NCBI RefSeq assembly: GCF_000004825.1
Contig: NW_008805071.1
Span: forward strand, 992,001 to 1,056,000
Direction of reading: 5' to 3'
DNA length: 64,000 nucleotides
Origin: Heterostelium album PN500
Lineage: Eukaryota > Evosea > Eumycetozoa > Acytosteliales > Acytosteliaceae
In this document: positions 36,473 through 48,474 of the stretch, piece by piece
How positions within the stretch are numbered: position 1 is the first letter of the stretch
Layout: every line of letters starts with the position of its first letter
Made by a program: the position numbers and the translations under genes
Notes under the pieces: generated by a model
Seen by the model: only the letters and a program-made list of their open reading frames with translations
What the model was told of the DNA's origin: nothing
The model's database searches: none

Positions 36473-37465
36473 TTATAGTTGTTGAATTGAGAAATGACCT
36501 TCTGAATTTCCAACTACCATGTTGTTGATTGGAACCTCTTCGCAGGTGAAATCACTGGCCAATGGCTCTGAGCTGATAATCAAACTATATAAATCGCAAC
36601 CACCTTTCGACGATCCGAGAGTGCATGCTCCTTTGTCGCAAACGATCGATTTGGCACGTGACCAATAGAGTGTGTGTGCACCGTCGGCAGTTCCAGTGAC
36701 ATAACGGGTGGCGACCACTGCGTAACCGTCGGAAACGACCAAGTTGAGCTTGGAGTGTGTCGATGTGGTTTGGAGTGAAGCACCTTCGTCGTTGGCCGAG
36801 ATGATTCCATTCTCAACCTCGTAGTCCAATATCAGTTGGTGGATCTGTGAGATCGTCTTTTGCATGACCTTTGGGAAGACGACGGCATTGTCGGTGTAGG
36901 GGAATGGCTCGTCTTCAGGCTCGAGCAAACAGTGGGTCGAGTAGACTGGACGCGACAAATGTGGTTTTGGCTTGGCACAGAAACCGATTTCCTTCTCATA
37001 GTTGGTGATGAACAGAGCAAAGATACACTCAGAGTCGGTGGTACCCTTGATCGACTCCAACGCCGATTGACTCAACATGTTGTAGAACTTCAACTTCAAC
37101 TTGGGGAAGTAGGAGACGGTACCGTTATGCATCCAACTGAGATTCTTGTAGGTGAAGGGATGGCAGTTGTTGGTGGTGATCGCACCGGCACTGGCGGCAC
37201 GCACATGAGACATGATACAGCCAGACTTGGTGACTCTTGCCAACTGACGCAAGTTGATATTGGACCAGGCTGGTGTGATATCCTTAAAGACCGCTGGATT
37301 CGGTGAGATCTCTGGTACGAACCAGGCAATACCGAAACCGTCGGCATTCAAATGTACACCTGGACATGTTGAGTGAAGTGATTGTTGAACCAATCCATGC
37401 GATGGTTCTGTTACAATCGATGAAATCTTGATGGGTGGTCCTAAATAATGAATGAATCTACACAT
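36473..37465 (-). CDS. Class II glutamine amidotransferase (DUG3/EgtC-like)
   Basis: A single exon of 330 residues. It begins MCRFIHYLGPP, so Cys2 becomes the N-terminal nucleophile after Met removal, as in class II (Ntn) amidotransferases. HLNADGFGIAWF, SHVRAASAGAITTNNCHPF and WMHNGTVSYFPKLK are the standard substrate and oxyanion motifs; TTDSECIFALFI follows. This YafJ/EgtC/DUG3-type branch includes DUG3, a part of the yeast glutathione-degrading complex, and bacterial EgtC of ergothioneine synthesis. The gene neighbours give no hint, so whether it cleaves gamma-glutamyl bonds in glutathione is an inference. Coding GC is clearly above the flanks. Confidence 0.88.
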   Translation of the reverse strand: MCRFIHYLGPPIKISSIVTEPSHGLVQQSLHSTCPGVHLNADGFGIAWFVPEISPNPAVFKDITPAWSNINLRQLARVTKSGCIMSHVRAASAGAITTNNCHPFTYKNLSWMHNGTVSYFPKLKLKFYNMLSQSALESIKGTTDSECIFALFITNYEKEIGFCAKPKPHLSRPVYSTHCLLEPEDEPFPYTDNAVVFPKVMQKTISQIHQLILDYEVENGIISANDEGASLQTTSTHSKLNLVVSDGYAVVATRYVTGTADGAHTLYWSRAKSIVCDKGACTLGSSKGGCDLYSLIISSEPLASDFTCEEVPINNMVVGNSEGHFSIQQL

Positions 37466-38612
37466 ATTTTTATAATTTTACAAGTTTCTATAACTATATA
37501 AAGATTGTTTATGATTGAAAAATTAGTTTATTTAATTTTTGAAATCTACTGATAAATATATATTATAAAGATTTTGAGAAATAATAAAAGATTATAATAT
37601 TGAGATTATTATTTAGGTTTAATGTTTGTTTAGTTTGTTTAAAAGCGTGTTTTTATTTGTTTGTTATGTTTATTATTAAAAGAGTAAGGTTGAAAGGGAA
37701 AGAGAATGTAAGGTATGGATATCTTAGGAGAAGGGTAGGAAAAGAGAAAAAGAAAAGCGGACAATATTATTTGATAATTTGTAAAATTGATTATTTAGTT
37801 CGTTCAATTTGGAATTTACTGTTGTTGTTGGTTTGATGATTCATATTAATTTATGATATTGCTCTATATTTATATTTTATATAAATGAAGGTAGTTTGTT
37901 GAATGTTGTTTTGAATCTAGTGAGTGAGTGAGTGAGTAGGATCGTGGTTGAATGTATTGCACTGTTGTATTCATATGAATCGAAAAGGAAAAGGGGGTGG
38001 GTGTGGTGGTTACAAAGAAAAACGGGAAGTATGTATGTATCTATCAAATATTGATACAATTTGTATTTGTATGATGGTTTGAATTGAACAACAATATGAT
38101 ATTGTTATTATTTTGAAATTTACTTTAACAATTTTTGATTTCGATATCTAATAATCCAGTTTTGTTACTAATCTAAAATTATAATAATTTTATTATTTAA
38201 ATATTTGTTTTATTATTACTATTATTTGTAATGATATATATTATATATTATTTATATATTTGTTTATTTGTAATTTTATATAAGTTTAATTCAAAATACT
38301 GATAATAGGAGTTTTGCTATTGTTTTTTTGTTTTTTTAATGAAATTGAACGAAAGTGTGAAACAAAAAAATTGTTCATTTTATATGTGATCACACCCCAC
38401 AAAAAATTGGAAATTTCATGATGCGAAGTATGGTGAAACTGGGTGTTGTCTGTGAAAACCAAAAAAATTGCAACATCCAATAATTAAAAAATAAAATTTA
38501 AAAAATAATATATTTTTCAACGGTCATAAAAAATTAGAAGCTAAAAAGTTGAATTGATCAATTTTTAAACAAACTAACACATTGTATATTTATATTTATA
38601 TCTATTATTACT
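37466..38612. other. Intergenic region
   Basis: The gap contains a GTGA repeat near 37920-37936 and AT-rich DNA. The minus strand next to 37466 is presumably the promoter of the amidotransferase gene. Nothing else is recognised. Confidence 0.4.
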
Positions 38613-38662
38613 TTCCTATTTTTTTTCTTGACTTATTTCCTATTTTTTTCTTGACTTATTTC
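38613..38662. repeat. Two-copy direct repeat of about 24 bp
   Basis: Two adjacent copies of a unit reading CCTATTTTTTTCTTGACTTA (with one extra T in the first) lie about 150 bp upstream of the small Cys4 gene. The DNA right after it, to about 38750, is richer in GC (cgttggcctagagag, then gcttggagagcacatcc) and may hold a promoter element or a small RNA. Confidence 0.6.
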
Positions 38663-38806
38663 CCTCGTTGATATCGATTGGATAGAGTGGAACTTGCTTT
38701 GCGTTGGCCTAGAGAGAAATCTGCTTGGAGAGCACATCCAAGAAAAACATTTAATGAGTGATTTTAGTTTTATTTTTTATTTTATTTTTTAAATATTTAA
38801 TAAGAT

Positions 38807-39106
38807 ATGCAGAATAGTGATACAGTTAATAATATGTTTGCAAACTTAATAATAGGTATTCAATCAAAACATGGTTCGATGTGCCCTTTCTGTAAGGAAG
38901 GCAGTCGATATTTAAATAAAATCATCACCGGAGTAGATGTTCTTATATGTAGTGAATGTAACGCCATCTTTTCAGGTGCAAACGAAACAAACTTTGACAC
39001 CTTTAATTCACTACTACGGAGAATACAAGAAGAAACAGGCAATGCAAACCTAACATTAGAAGATCTCTTTATTGACGATGATGAGCCTGAAATACAAAAT
39101 GAATAG
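38807..39106 (+). CDS. Small Cys4 zinc-ribbon-like protein
   Basis: A single exon of 99 residues. Residues 25-52 have two CxxC knuckles, CPFC and CSEC, spaced 20 residues apart, which should bind one zinc. The C-terminal half is acidic and helical (LLRRIQEETGNANLTLEDLF). It is not recognised; it could be a small nuclear or ribosome-linked zinc protein. The ATG follows a good A-rich leader and composition is coding-like compared with the flanks. There is no signal peptide. Confidence 0.7.
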   Translation: MQNSDTVNNMFANLIIGIQSKHGSMCPFCKEGSRYLNKIITGVDVLICSECNAIFSGANETNFDTFNSLLRRIQEETGNANLTLEDLFIDDDEPEIQNE

Positions 39107-40166
39107 TATATATTTTTATATTCGAATAATAATAATAAAAATAAGTTATAAAATAAAAAAAACAAACAAAACTCATTGTACAAATTATTATTACTTTATA
39201 TTACAACTTTTATTTACTTAAAAAGTTCCATTTTAAAGATAGCAAGGATTGAACTGATCAACTTTTAATCAGTGTTTTTTGTTACATATTAACTTACTTC
39301 TAGAAATAATGAGAAGTATTCATATAAAAATACTGGTTTTATTCAGTCTTGTTTTTTGGAAATTATGATTTTCCCCAACAATTTCTAATAAAAATCAACT
39401 CTTTTTGCTAATTTTAGTGAACAGTGAACTCAACTGTAACATGAAAAAATGCTGTTGTCACTACCCCCTTTCATTTTTGATTAAAGGCTCACAATTAATC
39501 AAAGTGGGTAAGCAATTCATCTTGACAAATCAAATCCGTCCTTTAAATTTTATCAACCCAAGATTTCAAGGTTTACAGAGAGTATTTTTACATTATTGTT
39601 CTTAAACTTCTTATCCTCCCTCTCAATAATTCTACAATTGAACACAATTGTTTGCCACCGTTTTTAATTTCGAAAAAAGGAAAAATCACATCTAGGAGTT
39701 AAAAAAGTATATAAAGACACTTAGTGTCTAGACTTGTATTCCAATTTATTTTTCTTTAAAAACATAAACATAGTATAATTTACAAATAATATTAAATGAT
39801 TTTCAGTATGTACTCCCTCAATTTATAAATAAAATCTTTTTACTAATCTAACAATAAAGAGAATATTGTGTCTCTAGGTTCACCTTCTCCATCGCCAAAC
39901 TCTTTTGGTCTGAAAGCAAAATTATTTATTAAAACTACACCAAATACTGGTATAAAAATTCAAACTGGATTCTACCCTGTTGACTATTAATTGATCAATG
40001 TATATGTATAATAAAAATAAAGAATATTTAATAAATTTATAGATAAAATTTTCATATTTTCTTGGTTTAAAAAAAAAAGGTGGGCAAGATTATTCATTTA
40101 ATAATATATTTATTTAATAGATTATTTGTAATGTATTTGGATGTATTGTTCGTTGACTTCATAGTT
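39107..40166. other. Intergenic region with coding-like scraps
   Basis: On the plus strand about 39470-39605 reads like protein (FLIKGSQLIKVGKQFIL) but has no credible start. On the minus strand 39909-39843 follows a CTTTCAG acceptor and reads PKEFGDGEGEPRDTIFSLLL to a stop, which resembles a last exon; the only donor upstream would leave a 31-bp intron. Both may be relics. A small inverted repeat (AGACAC, TTA, GTGTCT) is at 39715-39729. Confidence 0.3.
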
Positions 40167-43100
40167 TTAGTTATCTTGTTTTGATTTTGAAAATAAATAG
40201 GTTGATTGTGCTCTTAGAAGTTGAGTGTATCTCGATTCCGGATTGTTGGTAAGTGCTGTCGGTGTATCAAATTCTGCTAGACGACCTTTATCGACGACCA
40301 AGATTCTGTTACTGTCATAGATAGTGTCGAGACGATGTGCAATCGTGAGTACTGTACTATTGGAAAAGTTGTCTTTAATGGTCTTCTTGATGATTGCATC
40401 GGTTTCATAGTCGAGACTTGCAGTTGCCTCGTCCATCAGCACAATCTTTGAGTTTCTCAAAAGTGCACGGCACAGACAGAGTAGTTGTCTTTGTCCAACC
40501 GAGAGTTCGCCACCTTGTTGCATCTCGGTGGACAATCCAAACGGCATGGACGAGACAACCGATTTTAGCTGCACTTTTTCAAGAGCATCCCATATCTGTG
40601 AATCGGACCGCTCGTGGAATGGATCGATATTGGCACGTATCGTTCCAGAGAATATGAACGGATCTTGAGGAATGACAGCTAGCTTACTTCGCAACTCGTA
40701 CAATCCAATCTTTCCAATATCAATGCCATCGATCAATATCCTTCCTTTTGATAGATTGACCATACGGAACAATGCTACACCAATCGTTGATTTTCCAGCA
40801 CCTGTTCGACCGACTATTCCGATTTTCTCACATGACTCCAAAGTGGCATTGAAGTCCATTAAACTTGGGTCCATATCTGGACGATATCTAACTTCTGCGT
40901 CACGGAATTCTATTTGTCCTTTCTCTGGCCAGCTTGGAGGAGGAGGATTCGTTAGCGAGTGACGATCTCCCTCTGATTGGATTTGAGTGTATGCGTTGAC
41001 TCTTTCAACGGAGTTCATCTTTACTTCCAATGTAGTGTATTGTCTGACCAGACGATTCAAGAATCCAGTCATTCCAAGTGCAGAAGTGACAGCCAATCCT
41101 GCCAAGCCTGGGTTGCTCGCAGAACTATAGATGGAAAACAAAGAAGAAAAGAATACTGCAGTGGATGCAATCAACTCTAGTCTCGTTCCCATCCAACGGT
41201 GGCATGCATAACTGTAGAAATACAATCGTTGGTTGACATCGATCTGTGTGTGAATCTGATTGATAAATCGTTGTTGTTGTTTGAAAGAACGGATCGTTAC
41301 CAATCCACTGTACGATTCACCCACTGATGAGAATATCGGACTTCTCGAGATGGATTCCATTCTCTTTAGCTCACGACTGGTGTTACGATAGATAATTTGG
41401 ACAAAGTAGTACAATACAGAGAGTACTGCAAGTGGCACAACCATAATCGGATTGATGAATACCATGATACAAATCGATACAAACACCGAGGTACCGTTAT
41501 ACATTATATCAGAGAGCGATTCTAAAATCGATAAATCAATATCAGATATATCCTTTGAGAAACGATTCAATATACGTCCGGTTGGATTTTGGTCAAAGAA
41601 AAGAGTTGGCGCTTGCATGATACTGGCAAGTAGTTTGTCGTGTAACTCTGCCGCTGCATAAAGAGTGAAAGATCCCAGTGAGAAGTAACGGATAGTCAAT
41701 AGGATGATGTAACCAAAAATGAACCACATATAAATGAAAAGATAGAATCGTTCTGTGTGTGGACCGTCGAGTTGTTTCTTTGACCAAATGGCAAGCCAAT
41801 AATCGGCAGATTGGAAAGATATCTGGCTAAACAAATAAAAGAATACGATAATAAAGAACCACAAAGTTCCACCTGCTCTAATGTAGGGACCATAAGTATC
41901 CATTCCGACGGCTCCCTTATTTCTATCTTCTTGTACCAAAAGTTTAGCTTTCTCTTGAAGATTTGAATCTGGTGCATTTGTAACAATTAATTCTATTTTA
42001 GCAGATGTTTGTTGTTGCTCTTCTGTAGTAGTTGTTGTTGTAGTTGTAGTTGTTCTATCTGGACTGGCACTGTCACCTTCTTGTGAATCGGTTATAGAGC
42101 TGTTTATATCGATATGCTTTGCTTTCATGATGGACTCAAAGTCAATACCTTTTTCTGTTAGTTGCTGGTAGGTTCCTTGAAGAATTTCATTGTTATCTTG
42201 GATTACGACAATATGGTCAGCGGATGGCACAAACTGAAGTTGGTGAGTTACTAAAATTCTTGTTCTACTGGCCATAATACCTTGAATGCATTTCTCAAAG
42301 AGATGTTTGGCAACCTCTGAATCAACGGCACTCAGAGGTTCGTCCAACAAATAGCATTCGGGATCTGCATAAACCGCACGCGCCAATGCAATTCTCGACT
42401 TTTGACCACCCGATAGATTTAGTCCACGCTCACCAATCTCAGTAAAGTCTTTGGCAGGAAACTGAGTCAAATCGGTATCCAGTGCACACGCTTCCAACAC
42501 ACGGATATAACGATCGGCATCGAATTCCTCACCAAACAAAATATTGTCACGTAGCGATGCGCTAATCAAGAAGGGTGACTGTGAGGTGAAACCCATCTTT
42601 CGTGGAGTGAAAACACTTCCTTTGGTTTTGTAGATCTCTCCTATCAGTGCACTAACCAAGCTTGTCTTGCCTGTTCCAACTTTTCCACAGATCATCGTAA
42701 GTTTTCCAGCTGGTGCGACAAAGTTGACACCACTCAAAACGGAGGGAGCACGCTCTGGCGAATTGGTATCATCCTCCATCATACCGATTGACTCTACTTC
42801 TTCGAAAGTGGTAATCTGCTCACCTGATTCATCGTCGTTCAAAGTGTTTCTAGCAACTACCAGATGTGATTTAGGACTGTCGGCAGCTGAGCCACCTACA
42901 CTATTGTTATTACCATCTTGGAGAATCATCATGCTAATCTCACCAATTTCTTCATCTCCACTACCGTTACTGTCATATTGACCACGCTTGTTGGAATAAT
43001 CAGCATCATCCCATGTGAATTCACCATCTACAATTCTAATATCCGAACTGGTGTCTATGTGAGTTATCATATGTTGTTGAATCTCGGTGGTTTGGAGGAA

Positions 43101-44493
43101 TGCTTCGATTCTCTTGGACGAAGCAAATACTTTCATCAGACGTTGAATTGATTCCGGAAGCATCTCCAATGGACGTCTCATATTGACGAAAATAGTAAGC
43201 GCGGTAAATGCAGTGGTAGCATCCAACTGACCACCACGCAACACAAACACAGAGAATGTCGCTAGCAATACGATTCCACTTAGTACTTGGGTGAGAAGCG
43301 ACGATGATGCCCAGAAAAGATTACGAACTCTCAGTTGTTTGAGTTGGTTCTTTCTAATCGATTCTACTCGATCGATGAATGGCTGCTCCCAGGCATACAA
43401 CTTGAGGAATCTGATACCAGTGAGAATCTCACTCATCAGGCCAACACGATCATCTCCCAGATTCAGCGATCTCAAATTAAAGTCACTCTGGCGCTTGCTC
43501 AGATAAGCATTTGTCGGTAGACCAATCACCATGAAAACAAATCCAGTCAATCCAGCAGCCGGACCAACAATATAACATAAAAATGCCAAAAGAAAACTTA
43601 TAGTAAATGGATATATAAATATATCAATACAATTATTCCCTAAAAGAGAGAAATACATAAAGAAAAATAATAAGTATTTGTTTTTCTTTTGTTGGAGATA
43701 ATATTACACAATTAACTAACATACAAAAATACTCTTCGAATGCATCGATATCCACGGATATCAAATTCATGATTGCACCACTGGAGAATAGACGTTTTGC
43801 ATTATTATTGAGTTTCAACATCTTTTGAAAGATGGTGGTAATCAGAGAACCTCTCATCTCCAGACACATTCTCATACCATACCAAAATCCATATTGATTC
43901 GTAAATGAAAGTGTACAGGATGAAAAGAACAACCCAACCGAAAGTAACCAGCATATATATATCTTTCTATCTTCCAATTGTATATACCATAAGAATCTAA
44001 TAAAAATATAAAAAAGTTAATTAAAAATGAATATTTTAAAAATTATTATCGCAAACTTTAGTTATACTTACGTTTTCAGAACTAATGGAGTCATAATAGT
44101 AAATACAGCAGATAGTATCTTGATTATCAAGAGAATAGGGTATCTAATGACGAAATGACGGTAGATGTGAAAGATCAGAGGATACTTTTTTGTGAAATCG
44201 ATGTTGTGCATGTAGTCTTGAGTGTTCTCGACTTTGACGGCGTCGGGCGCTCTACAGAGATCGGTCAGCTGCAATGGTGGAGTTCGGTAGCCGGTCATCA
44301 TCATTCTCTGTGCCCAGAAAAAGAACATTCTATTCGGTATCGATGCACTTTCCTCTGGACATGCTCTGTCAAACAGATTCTCTCTCTCTACATTCTGTTG
44401 TTCTTGTTGCAGGTCAGCATCGCCACCAACCTGTTGATAACTACCACCATCATTCCTATTTCTTTTAAATATTCTACTAAATAAACTCGACAT
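40167..44493 (-). CDS. ABC transporter, ABCC (MRP) subfamily
   Basis: Three exons (44493-44072, 43996-43725, 43639-40167) give 1388 residues, usual for short MRPs without the extra N-terminal membrane domain. The order is cytosolic N terminus, membrane domain 1, NBD1, membrane domain 2, NBD2. NBD1 has Walker A GKVGTGKTS, signature LSGGQKSRIALARAVY and Walker B CYLLDEPLSAVD. NBD2 has GRTGAGKST, LSVGQRQLLCLCRALL and IVLMDEATASLD. In NBD1 Walker B is followed by Pro rather than Glu only after the catalytic Glu-like position (DEP), as in many ABCC members. Such pumps export glutathione or organic anion conjugates, or sit in vacuolar membranes; the substrate cannot be told. A Thr/Gln low-complexity linker follows NBD1. 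Confidence 0.92.
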
Positions 44494-45889
44494 ATTATAG
44501 TATTATTGGTATTGTAGTTATAACTAAAACAAAAATAATAAAACTAACAACAACTAAACTACAGTAATAGTAACAATATCAATAACAAAAACAATAACAA
44601 TTGTTATAAAAAAAAAATAAATAGCTATAGTATAATAAATAATATATATATGTCAATGTTATTCTTTAAATAACTTCTATCATTTATAAAGTAAATTTAT
44701 TAATGGTATCATGAACTACTTTTAATGATTGATTGATAGATTGATTCGTTTAGTAATAATACTTGATCATTTATTGAATATATGATCAAATAAATTGAAT
44801 TTAGATAAATAAAAAGTGATGACTGGACATGCAATACTTAAAATAAAGTAGTAGAATTGGGAGTTGGTTGTTGCTGTTTTTGCTATTGTCAATTGTTGAT
44901 ATGTTTAAAATCTGTGGAATTATTATTAAATAAAATGCAATTGTTTATTGGACTAATCAAAACAACTAACCACACCCCACTAAAATGACATGGAGATGGC
45001 CAAAGAAAACAAAAGAGATAACACAAAATTAACCTTCACTAAAATGTGACATTTTGTGTCAAGATATGACATGACATACACACATTGTGTTATTGAACAT
45101 GAACAAAAATAAAATAAAATAAAAAGTTTTACAATAGAATCCGACTTTTCTTTTTTCGTCATTTTAACCCTGGGGTTACGATCACTTTGGAAAAAAGTGT
45201 TGTTTAATTTATTTATAAAATTTAATCATTATATAATTAAACAGTTATTATCCAACTTTTTTTGTTCCATACAATTGGCAAAAACAAATTATTAATCCAT
45301 ATCCATGAATGGGTTTGATTGAAATAGAGGTTTTGATCTTGTGAATTAATTCTTCTAATAAAATTTTAATTTTTTATTTTTAAATTTTAAATACAGTTAG
45401 AATTGGGAGGTGATTCAAATGAAGATTCACCACATCACATAAAATAATCAAAATAAAGCATATAAAAATAGTGGGCCTGTGATATATAAAATTAATGCGA
45501 TGAAAATAGAAAAAAAAAAACAGTTTTTTGGAAGGATCGACCAGCAAAATCAACTGTTTCACCACAAATATGACATATATATATATCGATTAGAAATCAT
45601 TGAATTTAATAATCTATTAATCTTTGATTTTGAATAAAATATTATTCAGATATGGATTTAGGGAGGTGATATAATGAAGATTAACCTAATATATTGTTAT
45701 AGGAATCATTTAATTCGCTCTAGGGTAGAATAAATTTGGTTTTTTTTAAAAAATTAATCAAATCAAAAAATTGCAATATTTAAGGAATAAAAACTATTTT
45801 TTTTTTTTTCAACAAAATAGCTCAATCAAAATAGATCAATCACATTATTTTCTTATCAAAAGAGATTAATATTATAGAAGTTATTAGAT
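44494..45889. other. Intergenic region with diverged repeats
   Basis: The gap holds the promoter of the ABC transporter, a cluster of TGACAT-type half-sites with a 15-bp palindrome (AAAATGT, G, ACATTTT) at 45041-45055, and two related 27-bp segments at 45405-45431 and 45661-45686. No coding sequence is recognised. Confidence 0.45.
45405..45686 (+). repeat. Diverged direct repeat, two copies 256 bp apart
   Basis: Both copies begin GGGAGGTGAT and continue with AATGAAGATT and ACC, differing at a few bases and one gap. Weaker similarity extends some 20 bp upstream. They lie ahead of the broken gene at 45890 and could be shared promoter elements or remnants of a local duplication. Confidence 0.5.
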
Positions 45890-46570
45890 ATGGAGACACA
45901 TCCTGCAAGATTAGTTCATAGTACAATAGAGGATAATTTAATCAATATTAAGAATAAGCGGACCCTTTTTGGATCTCCAAGTGAAAGAAATCCACAAAAC
46001 AGGGATTATGGAAATAAGGTTTGTTTTTATGGATTAAGAGATGGGGAAAAACCTTGCTGCAAAGGACACGGAAACTTTAATATTGAGGTTTTTCCTAAAG
46101 ACCTAAGTTCAACAACTTGGAATTCATACCGTGCACCCTCCTATGTTAATAAAGGAAAAATCCACGATTTTTATAATATTTTTATTTTTCCTAACAACAA
46201 TAACCACCAAAAATTAATGCCTTGAAACCAAATGACCCAGTTCAATTCTATGTCAACGAAAATAACTTTACAATAATTAAGGATATTGGTGCTCATTGTC
46301 ATGTTCACATCTTTAGTGATGAAATTCCCCTCAAAAATTTAGATAAAGAAAAAGAAGAAGATGATAAAGAATCAGATGATGATAACGTTGACAACCCCGA
46401 AGATGATACTGTTAGAAATCTTAACCTAGATTTTAATAATTTGGTACTCTCAGGGCAAGAAACCTGTCCTAAATGCTAGACTGGAACATCTAGTGATGGT
46501 TAGTTCGCTCAATGCCAGGAATAGATACAACTATGTTTACCTATCTCCAATCCAGTTTATCTATCACAGT
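45890..46570 (+). pseudogene. Broken gene of unknown family
   Basis: A frame from ATG 45890 (METHPARLVHSTIEDNL) runs 111 codons to a stop at 46225. Coding continues at once in another frame from about 46222 (PNDPVQFYVNENNFTIIKDI) to 46479. No GT lies at the junction, so an intron cannot explain it. After an acidic Lys/Glu/Asp stretch the second frame ends in CPKC, and coding-like sequence with several in-frame TAG codons carries on to about 46600. The first part has a compact Cys-containing block, CFYGLRDGEKPCCKGHG. No family is recognised. The most likely reading is a young pseudogene; one base lost in assembly would explain the shift but not the later stops. Confidence 0.5.
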
Positions 46571-46741
46571 ATATTCATTACCAACCCTTTAAAGGATATT
46601 TCAAATTAATCATCATTCAAATTAAAATAAAAGTAAATAAAAACAAACAATAACTTATTTAATATTCATTTATTTACAAAGATGCTAAACAAATTTAGAT
46701 AAATTCGAATAGAGATAACAGTGAGAGTATGTTTTGAAAGT

Positions 46742-48025
46742 TTAAGAATTAGGAGTCATTGCTCTATCGGCCTCAGTTGGTACAAGAACAACTTTACCTA
46801 TATTCTTTCTTTGTTCGATGTATTTATGTGCTTCACCAGCTTGCTCAAAAGTGAATTGTTCACTGACGATAGCCTTACACTTTCCTTGCTTGAATAACTC
46901 TAGAATCTCTAACATCTCTTGCTTCATCATTGGTATCTGCGATGGAATGAAAAGATGTCCAATATTTACACCAGAAACAGTCTTGTTATCATTCATTAAA
47001 TGTAATGGATTGAACGATGGAATCTATTTGTTGGTAGGTAAAGTTAGTCATTTCATCTTTCTATAAAGTTATAAAATAATAATATTACTATATAGTACTT
47101 ACTCTCATATATTGTTTCAAAATATTAAAGATACTTCTTGTTGATCCACTTACCATGTTGGCAACACCGAATGCAATGATATGTCCACATGGATTTAAAA
47201 TATGATATCCAGACCTATTTGATAAAACAATTAGTTTAGATAATGATTAAAAACAACATTATTAGATAATACATACTTGAATTCACCTAAAGGGTCAATG
47301 ATAACATCAACACCTCTCTTTCCTTCAAGTTCATTTTGATACATGTTGGTGATCTCTGTTGCATAATCTTTGGTTGTATAGTCAATGGGATGTGTGCAAC
47401 CGAGTTGACGAATGAATTCGTGTTTACTTGGTGATGCAGTTCCAAAGATAGTGACATCGGGAATGGTTTTCAATAGTTGGATGGCGGCGACACCAACACC
47501 ACCTGCAGCCATATGAACAAGAACTCTTGCACCCGGTTGAATATTGGCAACTCTGAACAACATATGATAGGCAGTGATATAGTTGACTGGAATCGATGAT
47601 GCCTCTGCAAATGTCATATCATCAGGAATCGGGAATACCATTTGATGGCTTAAAACAATGGTATCGGAATGAGCACCAAACTTGGTGCAAACAACAACTC
47701 TTTGTCCGACTGAAACCGATGTGACACCCTCACCCACTTCGCCCACAACCCCAGCAGCTTCATATCCAACAACACAAGGTGTAGGTGGTGCATCTGGATA
47801 TAATCCTTGTCTTGCCATAACTTATAAAAATAAAACATTGTTAAAATCTAATCTTCTTTATTTGTTGTTAAATATATATTAAACATAATAATTACCTTCA
47901 GCAAAATTTAAACCACATGCTTTAACATTGATTTTAACTTGACCTGCACCAACGGTTGGATCAGGTGATGTTCTGACTTGAAGTACATCGTATGATCCTG
48001 GTTTTGTTATAACTATTTCTCTCAT
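46742..48025 (-). CDS. VAT-1-like quinone oxidoreductase (zinc-less MDR)
   Basis: Four exons (48025-47896, 47820-47277, 47214-47103, 47023-46742) give 355 residues. It is a medium-chain dehydrogenase of the quinone-oxidoreductase type: CGLNFAEVMARQGLYP at the substrate side, VVGYEAAGVV, SIPVNYITAYHML, and the NADPH-binding AAGGVGVAAIQLLK. Zinc ligands of classical alcohol dehydrogenases are absent. FAEVMARQG and the SGYHILNPCGHIIAFG segment resemble vesicle amine transport protein 1 (VAT-1) more than zeta-crystallin. Family members reduce quinones or enones; the substrate is unknown. Each splice join restores a conserved codon, for example FAE|VMARQG. A perfect palindrome lies about 250 bp upstream of the start. 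Confidence 0.88.
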
Positions 48026-48278
48026 TTTTTATGTATTTATTATTTATATATATATATATATATATATCTTTCTATTTCTTATTAAATATCTATTAATCTA
48101 ATCTCTTTAAATATTTAATCTATTTATAAGTTAAAAGAACTTTACATTTTCATTCTTTTTTTCGAATCCATTTTCCTGTTTTAGATCTTTTTGTGGTGTC
48201 ATTATGAGTTTAACCACACTCACTATTTTGCAATGAAATTCCAAAGAAAACCCACATTTTGAATTGTTTTTATTTTTT

Positions 48279-48305
48279 TTGTGTTGTCATTAAATGACAA
48301 CACAA
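48279..48305. promoter_or_regulatory. 27-bp palindrome upstream of the VAT-1-like gene
   Basis: The 13-bp arm TTGTGTTGTCATT, a single central A, and its exact reverse complement. It is 254-280 bp upstream of the VAT-1-like start codon. It may be a dyad binding site or a hairpin in the leader. Confidence 0.5.
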
Positions 48306-48474
48306 TGGTGTTTTCAGCATAAACAACAACTTGAGCTTATTCAAAGTAGAAACAATGGTTAAAAGTAATAATTCGATGGAAAAATAAATATTATTTATTT
48401 ATATTTATATTATTGATAAACGCTATGAAAGAAGAAAAGAAGAACGAATAGATTAAATTTAATTAATTAATAAG

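Noticed and set aside
38695-38750. Possible tRNA A-box (TTGGCCTAGAGAG)
   Set aside because: No B-box follows at a suitable distance and no cloverleaf forms.
39230-39290. tRNA-like piece (GGATTGAACTGATC on plus, resembling an inverted T-loop)
   Set aside because: No D-arm, no paired acceptor stem and no clean anticodon arm could be found.
39843-39960. Two-exon minus-strand gene end (…PKEFGDGEGEPRD…)
   Set aside because: The intron would be 31 bp and no upstream coding exon or start was found, so only a relic is noted.
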